A DNA stretch of 64,000 nt from Pegoplata infirma. Its lineage: Eukaryota > Arthropoda > Insecta > Diptera > Anthomyiidae. Both the position numbers and the translations under genes were made by a program. Location: assembly GCA_963921195.1 (NCBI GenBank), contig OY992537.1:54274313-54338312 (forward strand), given 5' to 3'. Below, in pieces: positions 33,187-44,800 of this stretch (the first letter of the stretch is position 1; each line of letters opens with the position of its first letter). The notes under the pieces were generated by a model. That model worked only from the letters and a program-made list of their open reading frames with translations. It was not told where the DNA came from and made no database searches.

Positions 33187-34651
33187 CAGTGTTGGCTACC
33201 GTTACCCTTTCAATACCGTTACCGATTAAAAACCCTTTAATATTGACTACCGTTACCGTTACCGTTACCAATACCGAAATAAAAAATTTTAAATACCGTT
33301 ACCGATTAAAAACCATTACCTTTATTCGGATTTTTCCCGGTATTATATCGGTTCTGTTTCGGTTGTCTTAATATTATTTTTTTTTAGTTTTTTTGCAGAT
33401 AAAAGTCAAATTAAAATATTTTTAATGTTGGTAAAAAAAAAAAAATTTTTGTTCATTGTAAACCGGATTGTCATTTGGGCAAAAACAATGAAAAAGTCTG
33501 TCCAACCAATGATCACATTCGCAATTTTCTAAATTATGTGGAAATCGGTCCAACCAATGATCACATTCGCTATTTACCTAAAAATTTCTGAAGAGAAAAG
33601 TGAGTGCCACGACAAACCTGTTCGCTCAAGTTTTGCTGGCGTTGTCATCCACGCAGGTAAGCGTGGAGAGTCGTACGGTCTGAAGAAAAACTCTGTCGGA
33701 AAATCTGTAAAACAATTTTCAGTTTGAATTAGAAAGCTTTTACCACATTTTTCTGCTATAATGAATACTTCAAACTTAATTCTCTGTCATTAAGTTTTAA
33801 AAAATAACAGACATTTTTCTGTGTTTTTACTGACTCTGTTTGCTTATTTTAAAAAATATGTTTGTTAAAATTTTAGCAGATTATATTGTAATTTTACCAA
33901 AAATTTGTTGGCATTTTTTTTAATTTTTGTTTAATTTAAACGATTAAAACTAAAAATTAATCAAATGTGAAAGAATCAGCTGATTATTTGAATAATTTTA
34001 CAGTAATTGTCTTGTTTGTAAGAACATTTTCTTGAAAAAAAAAAAAAAATGAAAAAAATTTGAAAAGTTTATTGAAATGAAAAACTTCGCTTTTTTATAA
34101 AATTTTTTAACAAAAATAAGTATTTTTTACTTTAATAAAATATAATTTCGATGTTCAGGCTGTTTATTTGAAATCAGAAGATTTTTCAACTTAAAGCCGC
34201 AGATTTATCTGTGGTATTGACACATTTTTCTGCAGACTCTGCTAAAACCATCAGATTTCTTAAATGGCTCAAAGTTCAGATATTACTGCTGATTGGGCAG
34301 AGAAATCTTATAAACACGTAAAAAATCAATGATTTATTTGTTGAATTACAATATTGCGTGAATACTTTAATTTAATTCTGTGTTAATTAATTAAAGTATT
34401 AAGTACTTCTATATAATTATATGTTGAAATGCACAACATTTTTCAGTTTTTACGTGTTTTTAAAAAATTTGTGACTTTTTAACATGTTGGGTAAATTTTA
34501 TTCATAATCCCGGTACGTACCGGTATCGTTGTTTCGGTAACGGTTAACCGTTACCTAAATAATCAAAAATACCGTTACCTTTACCGTTACCGATATAAAA
34601 AATATGTAATACCAATACCGATACCGTTATTCGTTTCGGTTGCCAACCCTG
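33187..34651. mobile_element. hAT-type element with 8-bp duplication GTTTCTAA
   Basis: GTTTCTAA at 33179-33186 and 34652-34659. Left end CAGTGTTGGCTACCG; right end reversed CAGGGTTGGCAACCG. Both ends are packed with ACCGTTACC (33205-33305 and 34535-34615), in opposite orientations. No transposase frame is preserved. It lies 68 bp from the preceding hAT element, duplications included. Confidence 0.94.
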
Positions 34652-34784
34652 GTTTCTAATAAGAAATAGCCCCCCTATGTTTGTAATAAAAATTTCAAAG
34701 CAAAAAAATTATTTGTTCTCGTTTTCCATAAACTTTTGTCGATCAGCTATCTCAGTTCAATTTCGACGGTGGCTGCTGTAATTA

Positions 34785-36031
34785 CACTATTCTACACGGT
34801 TTTTGCACAAACATTTTGAATAAAGTTTCTAAAGTGTTTTTGCTTCCTAAGCACGAATCTGTCATCAGAAAAGTGCTATCAAATTGCTTCCTCAACACAG
34901 ACAATTTTTTTTATAATGGAAAGGTGTACTTTAAAGTTGTTCATATTTTTTTTCCAATTCCCAATAAAAATACCTAACTTTTGCAAGAAATCCAGACTCG
35001 ATACGATTAAGGATACCATCAGGACATTATATGGAAGATCAAAATGTCCTTTTTTGTTTATGTCCTTATAAATATCCGAATTTTGAAAGAATCAGATATG
35101 TAAAGTAGACATTCCAATAAAGAGAACCTGGGGCTAAAATCTAAAATCCTAAATTTGTAATCAAATTTTCATATTTTTTTTGATACATTTTTAAACACAT
35201 TTCCTAAAGTATTTTTGCCTCCTAAACACGAATCTGATAACAGAAAAATCGTATCAAATCGCCTTCGCGACATATAAGCATTTTCAATTTTTGTGAACCA
35301 AACTCTTATTAAGTTCAGTTTATTAATTTTTTTTTAGTCGAATAAAATTACCAAACTTTTGCAAGAAATCCGGACTCGATATGATCAGGGCTCAATCCCC
35401 AAAAAATTAAAATGCCTATATCTCGAGAAGATGATTCGATAAAATATTTGAGATGACAAATTCGTGTTAAGGACTCCAAAATACTTTAAAAAATGTGTTT
35501 TAATTTTCTTTTTTGTAATTAAATTCGTGTTAAGGACTCCAAAATACTTTAAAAAAGTGTTTTAATTTTATTTTTTGTAATTAAAAAAAAAAAATAAATA
35601 AAAATTGGTACGAAAAATGTATGAAAAAAAAAATATGCAGATGTGGTTCAAAATGTTGATTTCTTTCGCAATTATTTCTGGATATACTCAATAGATTTTG
35701 GGTTTTAACCCCAGGTTCTCTTTATTGGAGTGTCTTCTTTACATATCTGCTTTGAACTGGAAGCTTTTTGTAAAATTTGGATACTTATAAGGACATAACC
35801 AAAAAAAGGACATTTTGAACTTCCTTATAATGTCCTGATGGTATGAGTAACTTTAACATACACTTTTCCAATATTATACAATTTTTCTGTTTTGAAAGCT
35901 TGGTCCAAAAAAATTAAAATGCTTATATCTCGACTTTTCTGATGGCAGATTCGTGTTTAGGAGTCCAAAATACTTTAAAAAATGTACTTTGGAAGTCTGT
36001 GCAAAAAAAAGTTGATTTTTGTAGAGTAGTG
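34785..36031. mobile_element. Foldback MITE flanked by TTA
   Basis: Termini CACTATTCTACA and TGTAGAGTAGTG, with TTA at 34782-34784 and 36032-36034. Complementary arms hold TTTATTGGAATGT-type, GGACATTATA and AGGTTCTCTTTATTGGAGTG blocks. The centre has a tandem pair of TTAAGGACTCCAAAATACTT (35468 and 35531). A 3-bp TTA duplication is usual for PIF/Harbinger elements. Confidence 0.85.
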
Positions 36032-36039
36032 TTACAAGA

Positions 36040-36350
36040 CACTGTCTTATGGAGAAGCACGCAAAGCGGTTAAATGTGCCGTCAAATTACTTGTGCCGGA
36101 ATTGTATGGATTAAGAGTAGTTGGAAACTGTCGATCACTTTATCTGCAATTACCCGGCACTTTCTGGTCAGAAACGTGCTTCATTAGGATCTAGGGAGCT
36201 GCACGATCTTTCTGATTTGTCGGATATCAAAATTCAATATCGTAGGAGTTTCATAAGGAGCTCAAATTGGTTTAACGGCAAGGACTAGTAGAGGTTCCTA
36301 TAACTGTCCCGTGGTATCACAATGGGCCTTAGAGTCTTTAACCTAACATT
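36040..36350 (+). pseudogene. 3' fragment of an RNase H-LINE
   Basis: The frame around 36140-36260 reads VDHFICNYPALSGQ then RASLGSRELHDLSD, the zinc-motif tail seen at the end of elements A and B. It is followed by a 3' UTR with GTGGTATCACAATGGGCC and the tail TTTAACCTAAC near 36337-36347. The copy is 5'-truncated and frame-broken. Confidence 0.75.
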
Positions 36351-36611
36351 CGGCACAACCGAAATAACCCAACAACAACTGTATTTGAATAAAAACTAAA
36401 TTTATGCATTTTTGTTCAAATGCATGTAACTTCTACAAATTTTGACGGATTTTATTGAAAAAAAAACTTTTATTTTATTCGGAATAAATCAGTCTTGAAC
36501 TTAAAATACAGAAATAAAATTAAAAAAATTCAACTCTTTTTCATTAAAAAAAATTTTAACTTACAAGCACGGTGAGCCTCAGCGATGTTTAGGTTGAACT
36601 TTAGTGTCGAC

Positions 36612-37510
36612 GAAAAGTGTAAGCGCAGTTCGATTTCTACGAGATTAAATTTCACAAAACTGTTAACAGCGAAATCGTAGCTGCTCGCATTCGCGAGATA
36701 ACGCGAAATTAGTGTTTTTGTATTTTTTAAAATTTTGACATTGAAGTTTTTTAAATATTTTCAAACACTGAGTATACAGTTTTAATTGTACTTATTTAAA
36801 GGTCACAAAACAGTAAACATCAAAATCCTATCTTCTTTAGTACGCGAGAAATCGTGAAATTAATTTTTTGCTGTTTTTGTTTTCGTTTTTTATCTTTAGA
36901 TAGGTTTCTTTAAAATTTCGTAAAAACATGGTATGCAGTTTTACTTGTGCTTGATCAAAGGTCACACAGCTGTTGACATCGAAATTGTAGGTGTTAAGTT
37001 TCACGAGATATCGCGTAATTATATATTTTTTTTTATTATTTGTTTATATTTAAAAACCGGTTCTTTAGAAATAATGAAAAAAAGTGGTATGCAGTTTCAT
37101 TTGAGCATGTTGGAAGAAATTAAAACTGCCCACAAAAAAATTATAGCTGCTTACTTTCGCGAGAAATAGCCAAAAACAGCTTTTTGAGGGTATTTCTTGT
37201 TTTGATTAATAAAAGAAGTTTCTTTATCATTGTTGAAAAACACGAAATGCAGTTTGACTTGCTATTGATCAAAGGTCATAGGGTTGTTAACATTTAAATT
37301 CTAGCTGCTCAATTCTTCGAGATATCGCTAAAAAACTCGCTAAACTACTATTTATTCATTACTTTGTGTTATTTTTGGTCTGTAAAAATATTTACTTCAA
37401 TTAACGACAAAATTGTGGTATGCAGTTTGAATTCGAGGTTATTTAAGTTGACAAAACTGCAAGCATAAAAATTATAGACGATCAATTTTCCGAGAAATTG
37501 CAACATTACT
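36612..37510. repeat. Tandem array, six units of about 160 bp
   Basis: Diverged units start near 36618, 36771, 36932, 37088, 37247 and 37419. They share GGTATGCAGTTTNA, AAAGGTCAC, a TCGAAATTNTAG block and TCGCGAGATATCGCG. The open frame at 36933-37169 is this array. Two inverted units sit across the hAT at 40590-40900. Confidence 0.75.
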
Positions 37511-37954
37511 GTTCAAGCTTTTATATTATGTTATATTAAATATGGTAAAACTGCTCAAATCTATGTCTTGACCAGTGTTGCCATAAGTTGAAACTGTGAA
37601 GGTGCTAGATCACAAAAAAATAGGTGCTAGATTGCTCTACAGCTATATAATTGGGTGCTAGATTATTTTTTACATTCCGTGTACACTAGGTGCCCCTTAT
37701 TTTGAAAATTTTGGATTTTCACTGCTCCTTTACCCTGCATTTGTTAAACGATCTGAAATAAGTACCTGGTTAAACGGGTAAAGTCCACAATTTCGGCCAA
37801 AAATTCACTAAATTTTTAAAAAAATAATATAAAATTTGTTGAAGATGCTCAAAACAAAACAGTTTTTGCTTAAATGTACTCAAATAAAAAATATTTAACT
37901 TTTGTGAAATCGGTAACCTATATAAATTTACACCCTAATTTTGTAAAACGCAAC

Positions 37955-38053
37955 TCGCCGCGTTGTCAAAATTTCTGTGTAATTTGTTTTTGTTACAACA
38001 ACAAATTGTATTGAAATTTTGACAACGCAGCGCGTTGCGTTTTACAAAATTAG
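37955..38053. repeat. Short near-perfect hairpin
   Basis: ATTTTGTAAAACGCAACTCG pairs with the complement CGCGTTGCGTTTTACAAAAT. The arm continues through GCGTTGTCAAAATTTC. Arms about 38 bp with about 20 bp loop. Confidence 0.8.
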
Positions 38054-38277
38054 GCCATTAATTTTTTTCAAAGAAATAATGTCTCAAATCTGAAACTATT
38101 TCTGTAAAATGTTTAGATTTTTAAACAATTTTTAAGATCCTGAAATTTTTTCTTTAGTAAAAGTCTTTGAATTTGAGGCACTTTTGAATAGAAAAAGTCT
38201 AAGATTTGAGACACGTTTTCTTTACAAGGTCACAGAGAACAAGTAGAAAACATTCTTTTATATAGAAAAAGTCAAAG

Positions 38278-39073
38278 GCTGGATTTTACAGTCAATACTT
38301 AAGTTTAAGTAGAGAATTAAGAATGAGCTTTTTTTAGCCGTTTGGACCATTTGTAGGCTTTTTTCAGGTGTTATTTTAAAAGGCTTTATTGTAAAGCAAG
38401 AATAAATGACTTTCAATTTAAAGTTATTGCGAATCGAGCCAGAATAAACATCCTCAAAATATAATATTTTGAAGGTCGAATAAAACAATTTTTATTTTTT
38501 AATAAAAATTAATCAGAATTTGAACATAATGGTTGGCACGCCATAGTGATGAATAACCCAAATATGGTATTATTTCATTCACAACAACAAATAACATATT
38601 GTTGTAGTCCAATGGACTATCATATGTAAAAGTGTTTTAAATATTTTTGTTGGTGATTGACAATCGTTGTTTTACTAGTATAGTACAATTTCTTCGTCTT
38701 TTTAATTCCCATTGTGGATAGAGTCGAATATGTACTAATATTTTAGTTTGTGCGCAAACGATTTGTCATTAGACTCGTTTGCTTCTTTGTAGTAAATCGT
38801 TTCTATTTTTGCTAAATAATCTTGACAATGGAATCTGACAAATTCCGAAACACGTGTCGATTAAGTCTTGCAAAAATGACCAACATAAATAAATTTAAAA
38901 CAAAAATTATTTTCTTGAAAATTATGCTATGGGAATATCATGGTTTTAATTAGTAACGAAAATAATGACCTCGAGCCAGAATAAACATCCTCAAAATATG
39001 TTATTGCGAATCGCTTGAAAACCCCTGTTCTTAAGTCTCTACTTAAAATAAGGTATTAACTGTTAAGTCCATC
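38278..39073. mobile_element. Probable MITE inside hAT
   Basis: GGCTGGATTTTACAGTCAAT with TTAAGTAGAGAATTAAGAA on the left is answered by TTCTTAAGTCTCTACTT and ATTAACTGTTAAGTCCATC on the right. GCCAGAATAAACATCCTCAA occurs twice (38437 and 38975). A left-end fragment occurs inverted near 24895-24925. Confidence 0.6.
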
Positions 39074-39094
39074 AAAAGATTCTGAGATATTTTT

Positions 39095-39580
39095 TATAAA
39101 CACAAAAAAACCATGTCAAATTACTAGAAAAAGTCTCGTAATCCCATTTTACCAATATTTGACAGTTTTCCTTGTTTTTTAACAAAAAATTTTTGATCGA
39201 AATTTACGTTTTTTTTATAATTTTACAATTTTTTTTTTTTAATTTTACAAATTTCCAAAAAAAAAAATTACAAAAAAAATCTAGCAAATTCACGATTTAC
39301 AATTTTATTGGTAAAAATCTTGTAAAATTACGAAAAAGCTCTTAATTTTTACTAGGAGTTCTTGTAAAATAGGAGGTAGCAAAAAATCTAGTAAAAACAC
39401 GAAACCTCCTTTAAGTTTTATTGCGTCAAAAGATTTGTAAATTTACAATTTTATAGGTAAAAGCTTGTAAAATTACAAAATTATTGGTAAAATTACAAGA
39501 AATTGTTGTCAAATAGGAGGTAGCAAAAAAAAGTTACAAACTTTTCTTGTCGTTTTACAAGTTCTTTTTTTTGAGTGTAG
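39095..39580 (-). mobile_element. GCTACCTCCTATTT element, copy 2
   Basis: Inverted copy: CTCGTAATCCCATTTTACCA, AATAGGAGGTAGCAAAAAAT and AAATAGGAGGTAGC in order, ending TTTTTTTTGAGTGTA. The internal order matches 17370-17885. Confidence 0.8.
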
Positions 39581-39589
39581 AAAAAGTCA

Positions 39590-40190
39590 TATTTTCTTTA
39601 GAAAAAGTCTATGATTCAGATACATTTTTTTATAGGAAAAGTCTCAGATTCTGAGACAATTTTCTGAGACAATTTTCTGAATCTGGAATTCTTAAGCATT
39701 TGTTCTATAGAAAAAATGTGGAATATTTTTTCGATAGGAAAATTCTCAGATTTTGAGACATTTTTCTATAGAAAAAGTATAAGACATTTGGTCCTTAGAA
39801 GAACATTTAGAATCTGAGGCTAAGATTCTGTTAAAGATTCTGAGAAAAACATTCAGCATCTGAATAAAATTAAGAGTCTGAAAGTTTTCTATGAAAAATT
39901 ATCTCAGATTCTGGAAAAAATGTCTCAGAATCTAAAACTTATATAAAAAAGGTTCCAGAATCCAAAATTTTTTACATAGAAAAATGTCTAAAAATCTTTG
40001 ACTTTTTTATAGAAAAATGTCTCAGAATCTTTTTCTATAGAAAATGGCTTAGAACCTGAAAGATTTTGTTTAGAAAAATTTATGAAAATGTCTTTGAATT
40101 TTCAATAGAAAAAAGGTATCCATTTCTGGAAAATTTTTCACATAGAAAAAAATTCGGACCTAAGACCTTGAGACATTTCTCTTGGGTTGT
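39590..40190. repeat. TCTCAGAATCTGAGA minisatellite, degenerate cluster
   Basis: About 15 units of the type TCTCAGATTCTGAGAC with TTTTTCTATAGAAAAA between them; both parts are self-complementary, period about 33-38 bp. Confidence 0.75.
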
Positions 40191-41705
40191 CAGATTTTCT
40201 TCTTCTTTTACATTTTCGTTGGTTAAACAGATAAACTCAGTTGCTCTCAATAAAATTTGATATAAATACCAATTGATTCACGAATTTCGGTAGATCGGAA
40301 TGAAGCTATTAATTATTCCAACTGATAAAAGTGACAGTTGGCTGGACTATAAAAATTTGGTTCTAAAAAAAATATTGTGGTGAAAAAATAAAATATTTTA
40401 ACAAGGTGGTGCAAAGTTCAAGAATTCTTAAGTGGGTGCTATATTATTCACAAATTCTGAAGTGGGTGCTAGATTATTGTCTAGCACCCAGTTTCAAAAT
40501 TTGGGTGCTAGATCACTAACGCGGGTGCTAGATCTAGCACCCAAAGTGCTGACATGGCAAGCCTGGTCTTGACTGCTAATTTACGCGAAAAAAAAAATTT
40601 TCAATTTTTTTTTTTTTTTTTTTTTTAATTTTGCGATTTTTCACGAAATTAAGAAGATATGATTTCGATGTTAACTGTTTTGTGACCTGTAAATAAATAC
40701 AATTAAATTTGCATACACAGTTTTTGAAGATATTTAAAAAACTTCATTGTCAAAATTTTAGAATACACAAAAACACTAATTTCGCGATATCTAGCGAATG
40801 CCAGCAGCTACGATTAACAGTTTTGTGGCATTTAAACAAGTAAAAATCGAACTGCGTTTACACTTTTCGTCGACTCTAAAGTTGAACCTAAACATCGCTA
40901 AGGCTCACCGTGCAAGGAAAGTCCCCGTGGTGTCACCCGCCGATCTTTATGGAATTGGTTTTATTTTGCAGAGCAGGTAAAATATAGGGACATATATTTT
41001 TAGGGGGTGCAAATGATGGGAGATTTTTCAGTTTTTTCGTTTATCTCGTATATTATGCGAAAAAAAATTGGTCATGGTGTATATCAAATGAAAGGTCTTT
41101 GGAAAACCTATCCAAATGTATAAAGAACATGTTGAAACATCCACAACATTTCGTCATATTGAGTAAAATACCAAAATTTTAGTACATTTTTGTTAATAAG
41201 TTGAAATTTTTTTTTTGCAACGTTGTTAGCACCACAAGAAAGGTTTTATTAAATACCATTAATCTGATACTAAATATGCCTATTTTGATTATATAGCCGT
41301 AAATCGTAAAAAACTGAAAAAGGTCAATTTCCCCCCGTAAAAATCGACACCCTTAAATTAGTTTGGGCCGCTAATAAAATACATATAAAATTTCTTCTGA
41401 ACAACATATCCAAATTTCACGAAGATAGGAGGGATATTTCTCCTACGAGGAAGATTTCTCCTACTAGTGAAATTTACAATAGAGTTTACATTTTTTCTAA
41501 ATATTGTTAAAATTGAAGCAGAATTATATGGTTTTGAATTGAGAAAAGTGTGAAAGAAAAATTTTTAATTTTTCTAAAAATTTAAGACATCCTGGTTTGT
41601 TTCTTACTAGTTTCATATTATCCAGTTATAATAATCTTCAGAAAAACTTTTAATGTCAAATTTTTATTCAGTTAATAGTCAATAGAACTCTATATGTGAA
41701 AATTA

Positions 41706-42329
41706 CACAGTGCACCACCCAAAGTCGGAATGGGATGAAACCAAAAGCAAATAAAAGTTGACATATTCCATAACAAACCCCTCAAGGCTTTTTTCTAGTT
41801 CAGAGCTAGATTTTGTTTTACACGCATTTGAAGTTAGTGCACTTTTTTTATAATTATAATAATAAATGCTTGAAAACTGTATTAGTGGCGAATGATTAAT
41901 ATTGTAATTGCCTTTAAATAACAATCATACGCAACGGTGTCCAGTGGTGTATATTAATAATTGCCTTTAAATAACAATCAACGGTGTACAGTGGTTTATT
42001 TTAATAATTTGGCTATTCAGTAAAAAGGTACTGGACCGATTGCAGCAAAATTTATACCAGTCATAGCTGAAGTAATTTTGAGCTTAAGTTTGGAAACTGG
42101 ACCCTACATGTCCAATAAGGGCACCACCAGGGGCCTTTAAAGTAGGACATATTTAGTACACAAAAACTTTAAATGCTTTAAAATCACCAACTTAAAATGC
42201 GTGTAAAATAAAAACTAGCTCTGACCTAGAAAAAAGGCCTTGAGGGTTTTGTTATGGAAAACGTCAGCTTTCATTTGCTTTTGGTTTCATCCCATTCCGA
42301 TTTCGAAAGTTCGATTTTGTATCACTGTG
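41706..42329. mobile_element. Foldback MITE flanked by TTA
   Basis: CACAGTGCACC at 41706 and ATCACTGTG ending 42329, with TTA outside both ends. Arms share GGAATGGGATGAAACCAAAA, CTCAAGGC and AACTAGCTC-type blocks in complement. The centre has a tandem duplication of about 55 bp (TTGCCTTTAAATAACAATCA at 41907 and 41960). Confidence 0.85.
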
Positions 42330-42340
42330 TTATTAACAGA

Positions 42341-42430
42341 TCGCAGCCGACAAGGATTGAACCCATCATCTGTAATACTTTGCTATTAACTGCTTGTAAC
42401 GTACAATCACTCTAGACCGATACGCCAAGT
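42341..42430 (-). repeat. tRNA-like module
   Basis: On the minus strand CTTGGCGTATCGGTCTAGAG (A-box region) is followed by GATGGGTTCAATCCTTGTCG (B-box match GGGTTCAATCC). The spacing exceeds that of a normal tRNA; no complete cloverleaf was found. It abuts the foldback at 41706-42329. Confidence 0.55.
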
Positions 42431-42439
42431 AGGCTGTTA

Positions 42440-43720
42440 AGCAAGTATAAACTAAATCTGATTTTTTCAATTCGAGTGTGGTTGTTGCTGTTGTTTTTTT
42501 TTAACAGAAGAGTTATTATTGTAATTTTGTGTAAACAAACTTTATTTTTAGTAATCATTATTCTTCTTCCTTGTTGATATATCGATTAAAATCTTCCAAG
42601 CATTTAACTACCTTTAATTTAATATTAAATATTTTTAAAAAACTTCCACCGATTTGGTTTGTAGATATTTTTATTTAAGAAAAAACTCTTTTTTAGAAAA
42701 TGAAATATTTTAAAAGTTTCTATTATTTCGAAAACTGGAGTGTTACCGCGTATTTCGATTCTTAACGAAAACTTTTTCGAACAGAATTTTTATTTCCCAA
42801 ATAATTAAAAAGAAAACATTTTTTAGTAATTATATTCTTTTGAGCCTATCAGGTCTTCGTCAAATTATGTAAAAATATGAAAACAAAAAAAAAATTATTT
42901 CGCGTAAAATAATTTATTGTTACGATATGTTAAAAATTTCCGAATTCAACCTTTCATTCCGAATTCGAATATATTTCGGATTTAACGAGATATTTTACAT
43001 TAAAAATACATGAAAAATGTAGTGAATAAAAATCTCTGTAAACTAGTGTTATTTAAAAGAAATCAGTAAGTAACTTCAACAAAAATATGTAGCATATTTT
43101 TAGGAGTTTACTTAATACTAGTAATAACACTAAACATACCACTAAAAACAATTTCTGTAGTATTTTTGATCATTAATTTTAAAAATATAAATAAAAGCAT
43201 TTTATCTTCTTAAAATAGTTTAAAACAAAATAGTTTTTACCTCCTTTTGTTTAAGCCACTCAAGAGTGTAATTAAAAGCATCTTAAGACAAAAAAAAAAA
43301 ACTTTCAACTAAATGCACAAATTTTCGAACAAACACACAAAATACTTGTTTAATATTTAACTTGGGTAAAGAAACACTTTAAACACTTACAACGGAAGTC
43401 TATTGCGGTTACCGTAAAGCATTTAAACAAACGCAAACGTATACAACGCCATAACATAAAAATATACCTACAAATACAATTCTGTGTTTGTGTGTGCGTG
43501 TGTTGTAACTGTGTTAGTAATAGAACTGTGAAAACAATCTACTTATTTAGTTCAAGCGTAAAAATAATTACTACTACAACTTTGTTCTATACAGAACAAC
43601 TAACACAAACACAGTAATGCAGACACGAATACAAACAAACACTTGAATATTTAGTTAGCTACTATTAGGAAAATTAGTTCTTTACTACACAGTTGTATTA
43701 CAAAATAGCTGCGAATACTA
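42440..43720. other. Intron sequence, nothing recognised
   Basis: AT-rich sequence without a supported frame or element boundary. CA-rich stretches lie around 43420-43650. Confidence 0.6.
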
Positions 43721-43721
43721 C

Positions 43722-44260
43722 ACTAAAAAAAAAAAGAAAACCTTGTAAAATGACAAGAAAAGTTTGTAACTTTTTTTTTGCTACCTCCTATTTGACGAGG
43801 GTTCCTAGCAATTGTACCAGCTTATTACTAATAATTTTGTCATTTTACAAGCTTTTTACCAATAAAATTGTAAATTTACAACTTTTTTGACGCTATAAAA
43901 CTTACATGGAATTCTCATGACTTTACTAAATTTTTTGCTACCTCCTATTTTACTAGAATTCCTAGTAAAAATTACGAGATTTTTTGTAATTTTAAAGTTT
44001 TTTGCCAATAATATTGTAAATTTACAAATTTTTGGGCACAATTAAACTTACAAGGAATTCTCGTAAATTTACTAGATTTTTTTTTGTAAAGCATTTTTGG
44101 AAATTTGTAAAATTACAAAAAAAAAAAATGTAAAATTACAAAAAAAAGGATATTTCGATCAAAAATTTTTTGTTTAAAAACAAAGAAAAACAAATATTGG
44201 TAAAAATGGGATTACTAGACTTTTTCTAGTAATTTGAACAGGGTTTTTTTGTGTGTAACG
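43722..44260 (+). mobile_element. GCTACCTCCTATTT element, copy 3
   Basis: It starts CACTAAAAAAAAAAAG and CCTTGTAAAATGACAAG, has GCTACCTCCTATTT twice (43782 and 43938), and ends AATGGGATTACTAGAC, TTTTTCTAGTAATTT and TTTTTTTGTGTGTA. Best-preserved + strand copy. Confidence 0.82.
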
Positions 44261-44319
44261 CATACAATTACATATATTTGTCTGTTGTCGTCAGTGGAAC
44301 AGTAGCAACATAAACAGCA

Positions 44320-44800
44320 CACAGAAAATAAAATCGTCAAATTTAAATCAACAAACAGCAATTGTAAATCAACCAAACATGATATCAACCAAACATTTAG
44401 TAAAAACGGCCGCCTGTTAGTCTATAATACAAAACTTCGATTTTGTTTTCAACAAAATTAGTCAAGTAATTTTATTTCAAAATTATTTTATCATGCCAAC
44501 AAATAGTTTTTGTGTTTGTTGAATTTGTTTGTTGAAAACAAAAATAAGATTTTCTACATTTGCCAGATCAACAAATTGTGTTTGTGTTTGTTGAATTTCT
44601 TTGTTGAAAAAATATTTAGGATTTTGTACGTTTGTCAATTCAAATTGTAATTAAAAAGAACTATTACAATCTCATTTATCAATTCTATTTTCAACAATCA
44701 AAATTTACAAACATTTGTTGATATTACAAATTTCCGTATAGAAAAAATTAATTGTATTCACAAATATGGGGGTCAATATAACAATTCGTTTTTTTCTGTG
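44320..44800. mobile_element. MITE-like element with CACAGAAAA termini
   Basis: CACAGAAAATAAAAT at 44320 and TTTTTTTCTGTG ending at 44800, flanked by CAGCA on both sides (44315-44319 and 44801-44805). The interior has AACAAAT/TTTGTTG-rich repeats on both strands. Confidence 0.6.

Larger units (their letters stand above)
37573..40565. mobile_element. hAT-type element (3.0 kb) with duplication GTCTTGAC
   Basis: GTCTTGAC at 37565-37572 and 40566-40573. Left end CAGTGTTGCCATAA; right end reversed CAGGCTTGCCATGT. GGGTGCTAGAT repeats crowd both subterminal regions (37610-37665 and 40435-40540). No intact transposase is visible. Other repeats have accumulated inside: a small palindrome, a MITE, a GCTACCTCC element and a CTCAGAATCTGAG cluster. 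Confidence 0.93.
36568..40912. mobile_element. Foldback element with tandem units, split by hAT
   Basis: CACGGTGAGCCTCAGCGATG at 36568 is answered by CATCGCTAAGGCTCACCGTG ending at 40912, with CAAG outside both ends. Arms about 300 bp. Removing the hAT insertion (37573-40565 plus one 8-bp copy) leaves about 1.34 kb. Confidence 0.85.

Noticed and set aside
36933..37169. 78-codon open frame
   Set aside because: It spans two units of the 160-bp tandem array; the array explains it.
42341..42430. Genuine tRNA gene
   Set aside because: A good B box, but A-to-B spacing is too long and no full cloverleaf or terminator of T follows in a normal position; called a tRNA-like module instead.
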